Assembly (NCBI GenBank): GCA_949292025.1
Contig: CASEYC010000113.1
Location: forward strand, 1 to 64,000
Length of the DNA stretch: 64,000 nucleotides
Reading direction: 5' to 3'
Origin: an uncultured Bacteroides sp.
Lineage (GTDB): Bacteria; Bacteroidota; Bacteroidia; Bacteroidales; Bacteroidaceae
Shown here: piece after piece, positions 26,701-35,076 of the stretch
Layout of the letters: every line of letters starts with the position of its first letter
Position numbering within the stretch: position 1 is the first letter of the stretch
Program-made: the position numbers and the translations under genes
Notes under the pieces: model-generated
What the model was told of the DNA's origin: nothing
What the model saw: only the letters and a program-made list of their open reading frames with translations
The model's database searches: none

Positions 26701-27150
26701 TTCAACCTGGGCTTCATGGTTTCGGCCCGCTTGGGAGGCGTGGTTTACTCGCGCACGCAGGCCATGCTGGACTATTACGGTGTGTCCGAGGCGACGGCGG
26801 CTGCCCGTGACGCCGGCGGCGTATGGGTGAACGGCAGCGACCGGGTAAGTGCCGAATCGTGGTACCGCGTGGTGGGCAGCGGCAATTCCGTGCCCCAGTA
26901 TTACACCTATTCGGCCACCAACGTCCGTTTGCAGGAGGCTTCCATCGGCTACACCTTCCCGCGCAAGTGGTTCAACGACGTGTGCGACCTGACGGTGTCG
27001 CTCGTGGGGCGCAACCTGTGGATGATTTACAGCAAGGCGCCTTTCGACCCCGAGAACGTGGCTTCGACCGACAACTTCTACCAAGGCATCGACTACTTCA
27101 TGATGCCTTCCACCCGCACCTTCGGATGCAGTGTAACGCTTAAATTTTAA
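23782..27150 (+). CDS. SusC-like TonB-dependent outer-membrane transporter with STN domain
   Basis: This 1122-residue protein should import oligosaccharides released at the surface, using TonB energy. In order: signal peptide ending VSAQ near residue 31; an STN signalling domain (about 33-87, LGTVIEQIKSQSGYQFFYDD); a carboxypeptidase-regulatory-like domain (about 103-180, ITGVVSDEMGPLIGVNV); the TonB-box-like EEVVVTALG near 195; a plug with VVMRGTKSI and VLTGAAAAALYGSAAANG; and the beta-barrel ending in CSVTLKF. The STN domain fits control through the FecR/ECF pair encoded just upstream. The start is ATG 23782, after a spacer typical for Bacteroides. Confidence 0.97.
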   Translation: MKNSSAFRSPTFMRVLLILLFMAVPLQWVSAQLNLKTSRTTLGTVIEQIKSQSGYQFFYDDKLAAVPVEGVDVKDASIGQALDALLKGTGVTYKVEDNIVYLTAAPQTPQQGKPVGQERTITGVVSDEMGPLIGVNVIVVGTDAGCITDLDGNFTLKTTESNPVLRFSYVGFATQEVAVTDDKPLDILMSADAEQLEEVVVTALGIKRATKALSYNVQEVKSEELTRNKDANFINSLSGKVAGVNINASSAGPGSVSKVVMRGTKSIMQSSNALYVIDGVPMYAGAAYGGLDSEFDSQGSTEPIADINPEDIESMSVLTGAAAAALYGSAAANGAIVITTKKGKEGRLNITVNSNTEFSRAFVMPEFQNRYGTSSTDATSSWGNRLNAYNSYGYDPASDYLQTGITGTESISLSTGTDKNQTYVSAAAVNSRGIVPNNKYARYNFTFRNTTSFLDDRMTLDVGATYVLQKDQNMVSQGTYNNPLVGAYLFPRGNDWEDIQMYERYDASRKLYTQYWPVGDAGMVMQNPYWINYRQLRNNNKDRYMLNANLSYKILDWLSVSGRVRLDNSNNDYTRKYYAGTNTQMTESSSRGFYGIAKSQNKSLYADFLVNINKTWGEDWSLSANIGTSFSDIRYDALDVSGPIADETFTGETPGLANVFNVQNLSAVNSRRMQEGWREQTQSIFGSAELGYKSTYYLTLTGRNDWPSQLAGPNSTKKSFFYPSVGVSVVLSQLMPNLNADYLSFLKVRASYASVGTAFERYIANPRYEWNQETGQWSTSTQYPLYNLKPERTESWEVGLTMRFLKYFNLDATFYNTLTKNQTFNPELSVSGYSALYIQTGAVRNRGVELSLGFENTWRDFRWSSNYTFSTNSNKITELADNAINPVTGEKFSISTLDVGGLGNARFLLREGGSMGDLYSNVDLRRDHNGDVYVDQDGSVFMETITDTDDYIKLGSVLPKANMAWRNDFSWKGFNLGFMVSARLGGVVYSRTQAMLDYYGVSEATAAARDAGGVWVNGSDRVSAESWYRVVGSGNSVPQYYTYSATNVRLQEASIGYTFPRKWFNDVCDLTVSLVGRNLWMIYSKAPFDPENVASTDNFYQGIDYFMMPSTRTFGCSVTLKF

Positions 27151-27156
27151 TTGGAC

Positions 27157-28782
27157 ATGAAACAGTTTATCAATAAAATCCTGATGGGGACGCTGGTGCT
27201 GGGCATGGCTTCGTGCACCGGTGACTACTTGGACATCAACTCCAACCCCTACCAGCCCGATGCCGACGACATGGAGGCGGACGATTATGCGCTGGTGTCG
27301 GCCATGAACAACATCGCCGCCACGGTGATTTCCTCAGACGTCAACACCCTGCAGTTCACGGAGTGCCTGCTGGGCGGGCCGTGCGGTGGATACTTCGCTT
27401 CCACCAACACCGGCTGGAACAACACGATAGAGAACTTCAACGCCACGGATGACTGGACGCGCGTCTTCCTGAAGACGGACCGCATCATCCCGCAGCTGTA
27501 TGGCAACCTGACGCAGGTGCAGAACCTGGCCACGCAGATGGATAACCCTGTGCCCTACGCTGTGGCCCTCATCATGAAGGTGGCTGCCATGAGCCGCGTG
27601 ACGGATGCATACGGTCCCATTCCGTATTCCAAGATTGGCGAAGATGGTTCCATCACCACGCCCTACGACGCGCAGGCCGACGTCTACAACAAGTTCTTCG
27701 AGGAGCTGGACGAGGCCATAGCTACGCTGGACGCCAATCCGGGTGCCGCCTTGTCGGCCAGTGCCGACTATGTGTATGGCGGCGACATCGCCAAGTGGCG
27801 CAAGTTGGCCAACTCGCTGAAACTGCGCCTGGCCATGCGCATCGTCTATGCGGACGAGGCCTTGGCCCGCACCAAGGTGGAGGAGGCCGTGAACGACGAA
27901 GGCGGCTTGATAGAGTCGAACGGCGACAATGCCGTTTGGGATTACTTCGGTTCCATCACCAACCCGTTCTATACGGCCACGCGCTACAATTCCTATTCCG
28001 GTTCGGACCACGTCTGCCAGACCGGTGGCGATACCCATGTGGCAGCGGACATCATCTGCTACATGAACGGCTATGGCGACCCGCGCCGTGCCGCCTACTT
28101 CATTCCTTCGGAGTGGGATGGCTATGACTATGTCGGTGTGCGCCGGGGCATCATCCTCTCCACGTTGGGCACTTCCGCCCACCGGTATTCCGGCGTGCGG
28201 GTGACGCAGACCGACCCTATCCAATGGATGAACGCGGCCGAGGTGGCTTTCCTGCGTGCCGAGGCTGCCGCAATCTTTGGCTTCTCCGTGGGCGGTTCGG
28301 CACAGAGCTTCTATGAGCAGGGCGTGCAGTTGTCCTTCGAGCAGTGGGGCGTGGCTGCCGAGGCGTCCGCCTACTTGGCCGACGACACCAGTCTGCCGGA
28401 AATCTACGACGACCCGATGGGGCAATACGGCTACGGTTCCCGCCTGTCCACAGTGACGGTGAAGTGGGACGAAAGCGCCTCCACCGCCGAGAAGCAGGAG
28501 CGCATTCTCATCCAGAAGTGGATTGCCAACTGGATGTTGGGCAACGAGGCCTGGGCGGACTATCGCCGCACGGGTTACCCGCACCTGTTGCCCACCACGG
28601 AAGAAGGCAACTTGAGCGGCGGCATCGTGGACAACACGCTGGGCGCACGCCGCATGCCCTATCCCTCGAACGAATATGTCAGCAACGCGGCCAACGTGAC
28701 GGAAGCCGTATCCACGTTGCTGGGCGGTCTCGATAACTATGCCACGCGCATTTGGTGGGATTGCAACCCAAGTATCAACTGA
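27157..28782 (+). CDS. SusD-like surface glycan-binding lipoprotein
   Basis: This 541-residue lipoprotein forms the lid of the SusC barrel and captures glycan. It has the signal MKQFINKILMGTLVLGMASC with Cys20. Family features include DYLDINSNPYQP, the TPR-like helical segments, AMNNIAATVISSDVNTLQF, FTECLLGGPCGGYF, WRKLANSLKLRLAMRI near 225, and the C-terminal NEAWADYRRTGYPHL. This is the SusD subgroup seen in N-glycan loci. ATG 27157 is the first AUG in frame and lies 6 nt after the susC stop codon. Confidence 0.96.
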   Translation: MKQFINKILMGTLVLGMASCTGDYLDINSNPYQPDADDMEADDYALVSAMNNIAATVISSDVNTLQFTECLLGGPCGGYFASTNTGWNNTIENFNATDDWTRVFLKTDRIIPQLYGNLTQVQNLATQMDNPVPYAVALIMKVAAMSRVTDAYGPIPYSKIGEDGSITTPYDAQADVYNKFFEELDEAIATLDANPGAALSASADYVYGGDIAKWRKLANSLKLRLAMRIVYADEALARTKVEEAVNDEGGLIESNGDNAVWDYFGSITNPFYTATRYNSYSGSDHVCQTGGDTHVAADIICYMNGYGDPRRAAYFIPSEWDGYDYVGVRRGIILSTLGTSAHRYSGVRVTQTDPIQWMNAAEVAFLRAEAAAIFGFSVGGSAQSFYEQGVQLSFEQWGVAAEASAYLADDTSLPEIYDDPMGQYGYGSRLSTVTVKWDESASTAEKQERILIQKWIANWMLGNEAWADYRRTGYPHLLPTTEEGNLSGGIVDNTLGARRMPYPSNEYVSNAANVTEAVSTLLGGLDNYATRIWWDCNPSIN

Positions 28783-28795
28783 TTAAACCAACAAG

Positions 28796-29803
28796 ATGAT
28801 GAAAACAGACAAGATAAAAGTTATGGCCGTCTTGGCGGTTGCGCTGCTGCCAGGCCTGACAGCCTGCACCGACGTGGAGAGTATCACCCTCAACGAAGAG
28901 GATGCCGTGACCTCGGACACGCGCTACGAGCAATACCTGAGCAACCTGACGGCTTATAAAGAAGCGGACCACAAGGTGGTCTACGGCTGGTTTGACAACA
29001 GCGAGAAATCCCCTTCCAGCCTGGGGCAGCACATCACGAGCGTGCCGGACAGTGTGGATGTCGTGGTGATGGCTACGCCGAAACTGGCCGACTTCGAGCA
29101 GGCCGACCTGCAGGCAGTCCACGAGAAAGGCACGCGCGTGGCCTGTGCCGTCAGCTTCGACGACATCAAGGCTGTGTATGACGCGCTGGCTTCGGACGAG
29201 AGCACGGCTCCTGCCGAGAGCTTCGATACGTATCTGACGGCCGAGGTGGAGAACATTCTGGCGCAAACGGGTGCGTTCGACGGCCTGGTGGTGGAGTTCA
29301 CCGGGCAGAACCCGGACTACATGCGTGAGCCGGACCGTTCGGCTTATATCGCCACGCAGTCTGCCTTCCTGGACCAGGTGGCTGCTTGGAAGTCCGAAAA
29401 TGCCTCGAAGATGTTGTCTTTCCGTGGCAAGCCGCAGAACCTATCGGACAAGACGTTGCTGCAAAGTTGTGAACACATCATTCTGGACAGCGAAGGCGCA
29501 GCCACCACACCGGAACAGTTGACCCTGCTGGTGAAGAACGCGCAGGCAGAAGGCGTTCCCTCCGACCGCTTCGTGATGGCCGTATCGACCGTCTCGTTGA
29601 GCTCTTCGGACGCGGAGACCGGTTATTGGGGCAGCGCCCGTGCCTTGGCCGAAGTGGCCTGTTGGGCAACGGTGGACGATGGCGGATTTGTCCGTGCGGG
29701 CATCGCCATAGACGATATCCAAAACGACTACTATGCCACCAACGGCCTGTACACCTACGTGAAAGAGGCGATAAATATCATGAATCCTGCTCCTGTAAAT
29801 TGA
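28796..29803 (+). CDS. GH18-fold surface lipoprotein without catalytic residues
   Basis: This 335-residue lipoprotein (LPGLTAC, Cys24) has the layout of a GH18 TIM barrel, with YGWFDNS near residue 63, VVVMATPKLAD near 89 and AVSFDDI near 118. The position of the DxxDxDxE motif reads D162-G-L-V-V-E-F-T, so the second Asp is Val, the third is Glu and the catalytic Glu is Thr. Hydrolysis is therefore very unlikely. I infer a surface glycan-binding role for released or protein-linked N-glycans. Similar GH18-like non-enzymes occur beside SusD in N-glycan loci of Bacteroides. It lies 13 nt after susD. Confidence 0.82.
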   Translation: MMKTDKIKVMAVLAVALLPGLTACTDVESITLNEEDAVTSDTRYEQYLSNLTAYKEADHKVVYGWFDNSEKSPSSLGQHITSVPDSVDVVVMATPKLADFEQADLQAVHEKGTRVACAVSFDDIKAVYDALASDESTAPAESFDTYLTAEVENILAQTGAFDGLVVEFTGQNPDYMREPDRSAYIATQSAFLDQVAAWKSENASKMLSFRGKPQNLSDKTLLQSCEHIILDSEGAATTPEQLTLLVKNAQAEGVPSDRFVMAVSTVSLSSSDAETGYWGSARALAEVACWATVDDGGFVRAGIAIDDIQNDYYATNGLYTYVKEAINIMNPAPVN

Positions 29804-29811
29804 TTTGAACC

Positions 29812-30975
29812 ATGAAACAGAAATTTGCCTATTTGATTTCAATGGCGTTGCTGGCCGGATTGTCCGGCTGTGCCGACGATACGGAGAACTTCGACAGCCA
29901 GCTTTTCCTGACATCGACCGCTCCGACCACTTATTACGTGAAGACCACCAACACGGGCGAGACTGCCGGGCTGACCTTGTCCTTGCCCCGCCCTGCCGAG
30001 ACGGAAGTCACCTTCTCCGTGAAGGCAGACCCGTCCTTGGTGGCGGCTTATGAAGCCACTTACTACACCGAAGGGGTGCAGGCCTTGCCGGAAAGTTGCT
30101 ACAGCTTCGACACCACCGATGGTGTCATTGAGGCCGGGGCATTGCAGTCCGACCCCATCAACATCCGTTTCTCCGGGTTGGGCGACTTGGACTATTCCGC
30201 CACGTATGTCCTGCCCGTGACGGTGGACCGGGCCAGCATCGGCGTGTTGGCTTCGGCGCGTACAGCCTATTACGTGTTCAAGGGCGCGGCCCTCATCAAC
30301 GTGGTGGCCAATATCAAGGAGAATAATGTCTACGTGGACTGGGTGAACCCCGACGTGGTGCAGAACCTGACCACCCTGACGGCGGAAGCCCTGATCCGTC
30401 CCCACGGGTTCACCAACCAGTTGAACACGCTGATGGGCATCGAGGGCCAGTTCCTCCTGCGTTTCGGCGATGCCGGCTTGGCCTCCAATCAGTTGCAGAT
30501 AGCCACCGGTAGTGGGAACTATACCGATGCCCGCATGGTGGCCAACACGGAAGAATGGCTGCACGTGGCCCTGACCTACGACTATAATGCCGGGACGATG
30601 CAAGTTTACTTCAACGGCGCGTTGGTGGGGGACTTCACGGGCGTCACCTACGGTCCGGTCAACTGGGGCATCGAACATTCCGACGAAGCGGACGGCAAGC
30701 CCCGTTGCTTCTGGATAGGCTACTCTTACAATAACGAGCGTTGGTTCGACACGGACATTGCCGAGGTGCGCATCTGGAACCGCGTGCTTTCTGCCGACGA
30801 AATCAAGGCGGAAGACCACTTCTACTCCGTGCCCGCCGATTCCGAAGGACTGGTGGCTTACTGGAAATTTGACGATGAGGCCGACATCATCACCGACTAC
30901 AGCGGCAACGGCAACGATGCCACGGCATCCGCCCCGCTGACCTGGGTGAGCGTCGAGCTTCCGGCTACTGAATAA
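29812..30975 (+). CDS. DUF1735 plus LamG-type surface glycan-binding lipoprotein
   Basis: This 387-residue lipoprotein (GLSGC, Cys20) has an N-terminal Ig-like DUF1735-type domain (about residues 30-155, with PAETEVTFSVKADPSLV and ATYVLPVTVD). A C-terminal concanavalin/LamG-type jelly roll follows (about 165-380, with EALIRP, WLHVALTYDYNAGTMQVYFNG, IAEVRIWNRVLSADEI and YWKFDDEAD). Such pairs are typical surface glycan-binding proteins in N-glycan loci. No catalytic residues are evident. It starts 8 nt after the previous stop, in the susCD operon. Confidence 0.88.
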   Translation: MKQKFAYLISMALLAGLSGCADDTENFDSQLFLTSTAPTTYYVKTTNTGETAGLTLSLPRPAETEVTFSVKADPSLVAAYEATYYTEGVQALPESCYSFDTTDGVIEAGALQSDPINIRFSGLGDLDYSATYVLPVTVDRASIGVLASARTAYYVFKGAALINVVANIKENNVYVDWVNPDVVQNLTTLTAEALIRPHGFTNQLNTLMGIEGQFLLRFGDAGLASNQLQIATGSGNYTDARMVANTEEWLHVALTYDYNAGTMQVYFNGALVGDFTGVTYGPVNWGIEHSDEADGKPRCFWIGYSYNNERWFDTDIAEVRIWNRVLSADEIKAEDHFYSVPADSEGLVAYWKFDDEADIITDYSGNGNDATASAPLTWVSVELPATE

Positions 30976-31008
30976 CGACTTTCAATCTAACCGACTTAAA
31001 ACAACAAG

Positions 31009-32925
31009 ATGAATATGAAAAACTATATGACGAGATGGGCGGCCGTCTCGCTCCTGGCCTTGGCCCCGTGGTTCACGGCCTGCGAGGACGACCTGACCCT
31101 CACGACCGGCGATGCCGGCAAACTGGACACGGTGGAAGGCACCTACGGCAGCGTGCGTTCGGCTGCGGGCGCCCGCCAGGGGACGACCATCGCCTTGAAG
31201 AATGGCCAGTCCGGCACCGGCCATCTGTATTTTGAACTGAGTGCGCCCGCCACGAGCGATGTCACGGTCACCTTTGCCGTGGACGATGAAGCCCTGGCTG
31301 CCTACAATGCGGAGAACGGCACCGACTATGCCATGTATCCCGGCCTGACGCTGGCAAATAACGGCACGGTGACCATTGCTGCCGGAGAACGTCGGTCCGC
31401 CACCGTGGAACTGGACATCCCGGCAGGTGGGACGGCAGGCACGGTGTATGCTGCGGCTGTTTCCGCTACGGCCAGTGACGGCGTGACGGTCTCCGCCGAT
31501 ACGGACGCTTACGTTTACTTGGTGAAGGATTGGGGCATCCTGCCCGATCCGGGCGACAAGGGCGGCATCCGCAACTTGGCCTACATCGAGGTGAACGACG
31601 AGAATCCCCTGAACGCGGGCGAATATACCGTGGACGGCGTCCCCTTCTTCGACGTGGTCAGCATCTTCGCGGCCAACATCAACCTGGACAACGACGGACG
31701 TCCTTACATCTACTGCAATGACCAGGTGGCGTATGTGCTGGCCCATGCCGACCAAATTATCCGTCCCTTGCAGCAAAAAGGCATCAAGGTACATCTTTCT
31801 ATCTTGGGCAACCATAACGATGCCGGCATGCGCAGCCTGAGCGAGGAAGGCGCAGCCGCTTTTGCCAAGGAACTGAAAGCCTACGCCGACATCTACGGTC
31901 TGGACGGCTTCGACTTCGACGATGAATATTCGTCCTACGCCGAAGGCAGCTACAAAGGCACGTCCGCAGGCGTGGTGTCCACGGTGGACGAATGCACGCC
32001 CGCCAACTACCTGAAGTTCCTGCAGGCCTGCCGCGAGGTGATGCCCAAGGAAGACGGCCTGGCTTTCGGCATCTACTGGTACACTGCGACGGACCATCCG
32101 CTGGGCAGTGGGCTGGAAAACCTTATTGACTATACCGTCTATGGCACCTATGGCGCTTTCCAGGAGTATTACGGCCAGTCGATTTCCGCCTCCCTCCAGG
32201 CACCCTACGCCCTTAATATCAGTTCGGGCGTCTCCGTCAACGACAGTCGCTTGCAGCAGGTGGTGGATGGCAATTACGGCTACTTTGCTTTCTACAACCT
32301 GAAGACCAATGCCATGACCAAGTACATGTCCGGTTTCAACCAGGTGGCCGAGGCTCTTTGGGGCAAGGCTGTGGACTGGAGCGGACGCTACTATGGTCGC
32401 GAGGATCTGACACCCAGCCAGGCTGCCACGGACTACGAGGATTTCCTGGGCACGTGGACAGTGACCTCGGGCAATTCGCTCTACTATTACTACGACGAAG
32501 GCGGCAACCCGATGTGGTGGGATTGGAAAGGTTCGCAGACGTTCCGTGTCACCATCAGTGAGGACGTGCCCGGCGAGAGCTACCTGGTCAGCGGTTGGGA
32601 TGGCTTGGCGGAAGCCGAGGAACACCCCTTCGTGATGGCCTATGACGGTTACGGCTCGGCCAGCGTGGTTTCGCCCCAATACGTGGACGAGGCAGGCACG
32701 TGGGGCATGGGCGTGGCCACGTATGGCAACGGCATCAGTTGGGTCGGGCCTTACGAGTACACCTACTCCGTGGGCATGGGTCTGGACGGAGGCAGCATCA
32801 GCTTCTCCAGTCCGGGCGACCGTTACGGCTTCAGCCTGTTCCAGGTTTTGGGTGACGAGTGGACGCCGGTCATCGCTCCGGGCGATCCTCATCCGTCCGG
32901 CACTTATGCATTGATCCGGGAATGA
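31009..32925 (+). CDS. GH18 endo-beta-N-acetylglucosaminidase lipoprotein
   Basis: This 638-residue surface lipoprotein (FTAC, Cys25) should cut between the two core GlcNAc residues of N-glycans and release the mannose-rich arm. An N-terminal DUF1735-like beta-sandwich (about 40-172) is followed by the GH18 barrel (about 185-465). The catalytic motif is complete: D299-G-F-D302-F-D304-D305-E306, with E306 as acid and D304 assisting the substrate N-acetyl group. A C-terminal extension (about 475-638) starts FLGTWTVT and is rich in Trp, Tyr and Gly, like a lipocalin-type or carbohydrate-binding beta domain. That extension is unusual. It is the last gene before a terminator. Confidence 0.92.
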   Translation: MNMKNYMTRWAAVSLLALAPWFTACEDDLTLTTGDAGKLDTVEGTYGSVRSAAGARQGTTIALKNGQSGTGHLYFELSAPATSDVTVTFAVDDEALAAYNAENGTDYAMYPGLTLANNGTVTIAAGERRSATVELDIPAGGTAGTVYAAAVSATASDGVTVSADTDAYVYLVKDWGILPDPGDKGGIRNLAYIEVNDENPLNAGEYTVDGVPFFDVVSIFAANINLDNDGRPYIYCNDQVAYVLAHADQIIRPLQQKGIKVHLSILGNHNDAGMRSLSEEGAAAFAKELKAYADIYGLDGFDFDDEYSSYAEGSYKGTSAGVVSTVDECTPANYLKFLQACREVMPKEDGLAFGIYWYTATDHPLGSGLENLIDYTVYGTYGAFQEYYGQSISASLQAPYALNISSGVSVNDSRLQQVVDGNYGYFAFYNLKTNAMTKYMSGFNQVAEALWGKAVDWSGRYYGREDLTPSQAATDYEDFLGTWTVTSGNSLYYYYDEGGNPMWWDWKGSQTFRVTISEDVPGESYLVSGWDGLAEAEEHPFVMAYDGYGSASVVSPQYVDEAGTWGMGVATYGNGISWVGPYEYTYSVGMGLDGGSISFSSPGDRYGFSLFQVLGDEWTPVIAPGDPHPSGTYALIRE

Positions 32926-32954
32926 CCGTCCCGTTGCTGACGTCATTATGACAG

Positions 32955-33015
32955 GGTTCCGATGCTTGCTTGCCGGTCTTCTATCGCCTGCTTGCGGGCA
33001 TGGGAACCTTTTTTT
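32955..33015 (+). terminator. Terminator or attenuator between the GH18 and GH97 genes
   Basis: GGTTCCGATGC (32955-32965) pairs with GCATGGGAACC (32998-33008) at 10 of 11 positions, with extra GC pairs inside. Seven T residues follow (33009-33015). It lies 30 nt after the endoglycosidase stop and just before the GH97 start, so it probably reduces expression of the GH97 and third GH92 genes relative to susCD. Confidence 0.7.
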
Positions 33016-33035
33016 ATTATCTAAACACTCATTTT

Positions 33036-35048
33036 ATGAAACGACTTTTATCTATCCTTTGTATCGGACTTTTGTGCTTGGCTTCGTGCGCTTCTCCGGA
33101 TACGACGGAAGTTACCTCGCCCGACGGGCGCATTCGTCTGGTCTTCCTGCTGGATGACGGGGGACGTCTGGCCTATCAGGTGGAAGTGGACGACACCCTC
33201 TTTCTGTCTCCTTCGGCTTTGGGTTTCCAAGCCCGGGACGGGGTGAACCTGTCCGAAGGTTTCCGCCTGTTGGGGACGGATTTTGCCGAGGCCGACGAGA
33301 CGTGGCACCAGCCTTGGGGCGAGAACAAGACCCTGCGCAACCATTACCGTGAGATGGCCGTGCGCCTGTCAGGCGAGGCCGGCGTGCGGCTGACGCTCCG
33401 TTTCCGGGTCTTCGACGATGGGCTGGGCTTCCGCTACGAGTACGATGTGCCCGGTGTGGACAGCCTGCTGCTGACGGACGAGCTGACCGCCTTTCGCATG
33501 GCGCGCGACGGCACGGCCTGCTCCATCCCTGCCAATTTCGATACCTACGAATTGACCTACCGCACTTTGCCCCTCAGCGGGACGGAAACTGCCAATACCC
33601 CCATCACCTTCCGCACCGGCGGTGTGTATGCTTCCATCCACGAGGCGGCGTTGACCGATTTTCCCGAAATGACGCTGATGAACACGGGCGGGACTGTCTT
33701 CAAGTCCGAACTGGCCCCCTGGCCGGACGGCATCAAGGCTCGTTTTGAGGGCGGGACTTTTAAGACCCCGTGGCGCACGGTGCAGATAGCCCGGCGTGCC
33801 GTGGGGCTGATCAATTCTTCCCTCATCCTCAACTTGAACGAACCTTGTGCCTTGGACAGCACCGACTGGATTCGTCCGATGAAGTATGTCGGTGTTTGGT
33901 GGGGCATGCACCTGGGCGTGGAAAGCTGGGTCATCAACGACCGCCACGGCGCCACTACCGCCAACGCGAAACGCTATATTGACTTTGCCGCCGCCAACCA
34001 GATTCAGGCCGTCATGTTCGAGGGGTGGAACGAAGGTTGGGAAAACTGGGGCGGCAACCAACGCTTTGACTACACCAAGCCCTATGCCGATTTCGACATC
34101 GAGGAGATAGCCCGCTATGCCCGGCAAAAAGGGGTGGAAATCATCGGCCACCACGAGACGGGCGGCAATATCCTCAACTATGAAGCCCAGTTGGACAAGG
34201 CTTACCGCTGGTATGTCGGCCTGGGCATCCACAGCGTGAAGACCGGCTATGCCGGCGGTCTGCCCGGCGGGCACAACCACCACGGGCAGTACAATGTGCG
34301 CCATTACCGGCGCGTGGTGGAGACAGCCGCCCGCTACCACACTACCCTGGACGTGCACGAGCCTATCAAGGACACGGGTATCCGGCGGACCTATCCCAAC
34401 ATGATGACGCGCGAAGGCGCCCGTGGCATGGAGTGGAACGCCTGGAGCGAGGGCAATGCGCCCGAACACCATGTCATGCTGCCTTTCACCCGCCTCCTGG
34501 CCGGTCCCATGGACTACACGCCGGGCATCTTCGACATCCTCTACGAGCGGGCCAAGAAGAACCCTGCCCGCAAGCAGTGGAACATGAAGGACAGCAAAGA
34601 CTGTCGTGTCAACACCACCCTGGCCAAGCAGTTGGCTTGCTGGGTCATCCTGTACTCGCCCCTCCAGATGGCTGCCGACATGATAGAGAACTACGAGGGC
34701 CATCCCGCTTTCCAGTTCTTTCGCGACTTCGACCCCGACTGCGACTGGTCCGAGGCATTGGCCGGCGAGCCAGGAGACTATGTGGCGGTGGTGCGCCGCG
34801 CCGGGGAGGACTTCTTCCTTGGTGCCGCCACGGATGAGTCGGCCCGCACGCTGCGCATTCCCGCCGATTTTCTGGAGCCTGGGCGCACCTACCTCGCCCG
34901 GATTTACGCCGACGGCCCGGATGCCGATTGGACGGACAATCCCCTGTCCTATGAAATCACCGAACGCCGGGTGACGGCCGCCGACACGCTGCACATCCGC
35001 ATGGCGGCGGGTGGGGGACAGGCTATCAGCTTTATTGCAGAGAAATAG
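33036..35048 (+). CDS. GH97 inverting alpha-glucosidase lipoprotein
   Basis: This 670-residue enzyme (CLASC, Cys18) has the GH97 N-terminal beta-sandwich (TSPDGRIRLVF near 27), the (beta/alpha)8 barrel and a C-terminal beta domain. Four glutamates match the spacing of SusB: E374 in HHET, E442 in DVHE, E460 in REGARG and E466 in GMEW (intervals 68, 18 and 6; SusB, as I recall, 69, 18 and 6). This is the calcium-dependent inverting alpha-glucosidase subgroup, not the retaining alpha-galactosidase one. In an N-glycan locus it may remove the glucose caps of Glc1-3Man9 structures. The frame is open upstream, but ATG 33036 gives the lipoprotein signal. Location is periplasm or outer membrane. Confidence 0.92.
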   Translation: MKRLLSILCIGLLCLASCASPDTTEVTSPDGRIRLVFLLDDGGRLAYQVEVDDTLFLSPSALGFQARDGVNLSEGFRLLGTDFAEADETWHQPWGENKTLRNHYREMAVRLSGEAGVRLTLRFRVFDDGLGFRYEYDVPGVDSLLLTDELTAFRMARDGTACSIPANFDTYELTYRTLPLSGTETANTPITFRTGGVYASIHEAALTDFPEMTLMNTGGTVFKSELAPWPDGIKARFEGGTFKTPWRTVQIARRAVGLINSSLILNLNEPCALDSTDWIRPMKYVGVWWGMHLGVESWVINDRHGATTANAKRYIDFAAANQIQAVMFEGWNEGWENWGGNQRFDYTKPYADFDIEEIARYARQKGVEIIGHHETGGNILNYEAQLDKAYRWYVGLGIHSVKTGYAGGLPGGHNHHGQYNVRHYRRVVETAARYHTTLDVHEPIKDTGIRRTYPNMMTREGARGMEWNAWSEGNAPEHHVMLPFTRLLAGPMDYTPGIFDILYERAKKNPARKQWNMKDSKDCRVNTTLAKQLACWVILYSPLQMAADMIENYEGHPAFQFFRDFDPDCDWSEALAGEPGDYVAVVRRAGEDFFLGAATDESARTLRIPADFLEPGRTYLARIYADGPDADWTDNPLSYEITERRVTAADTLHIRMAAGGGQAISFIAEK

Positions 35049-35076
35049 GGATTTATAAATCATCATTTACTATTAT

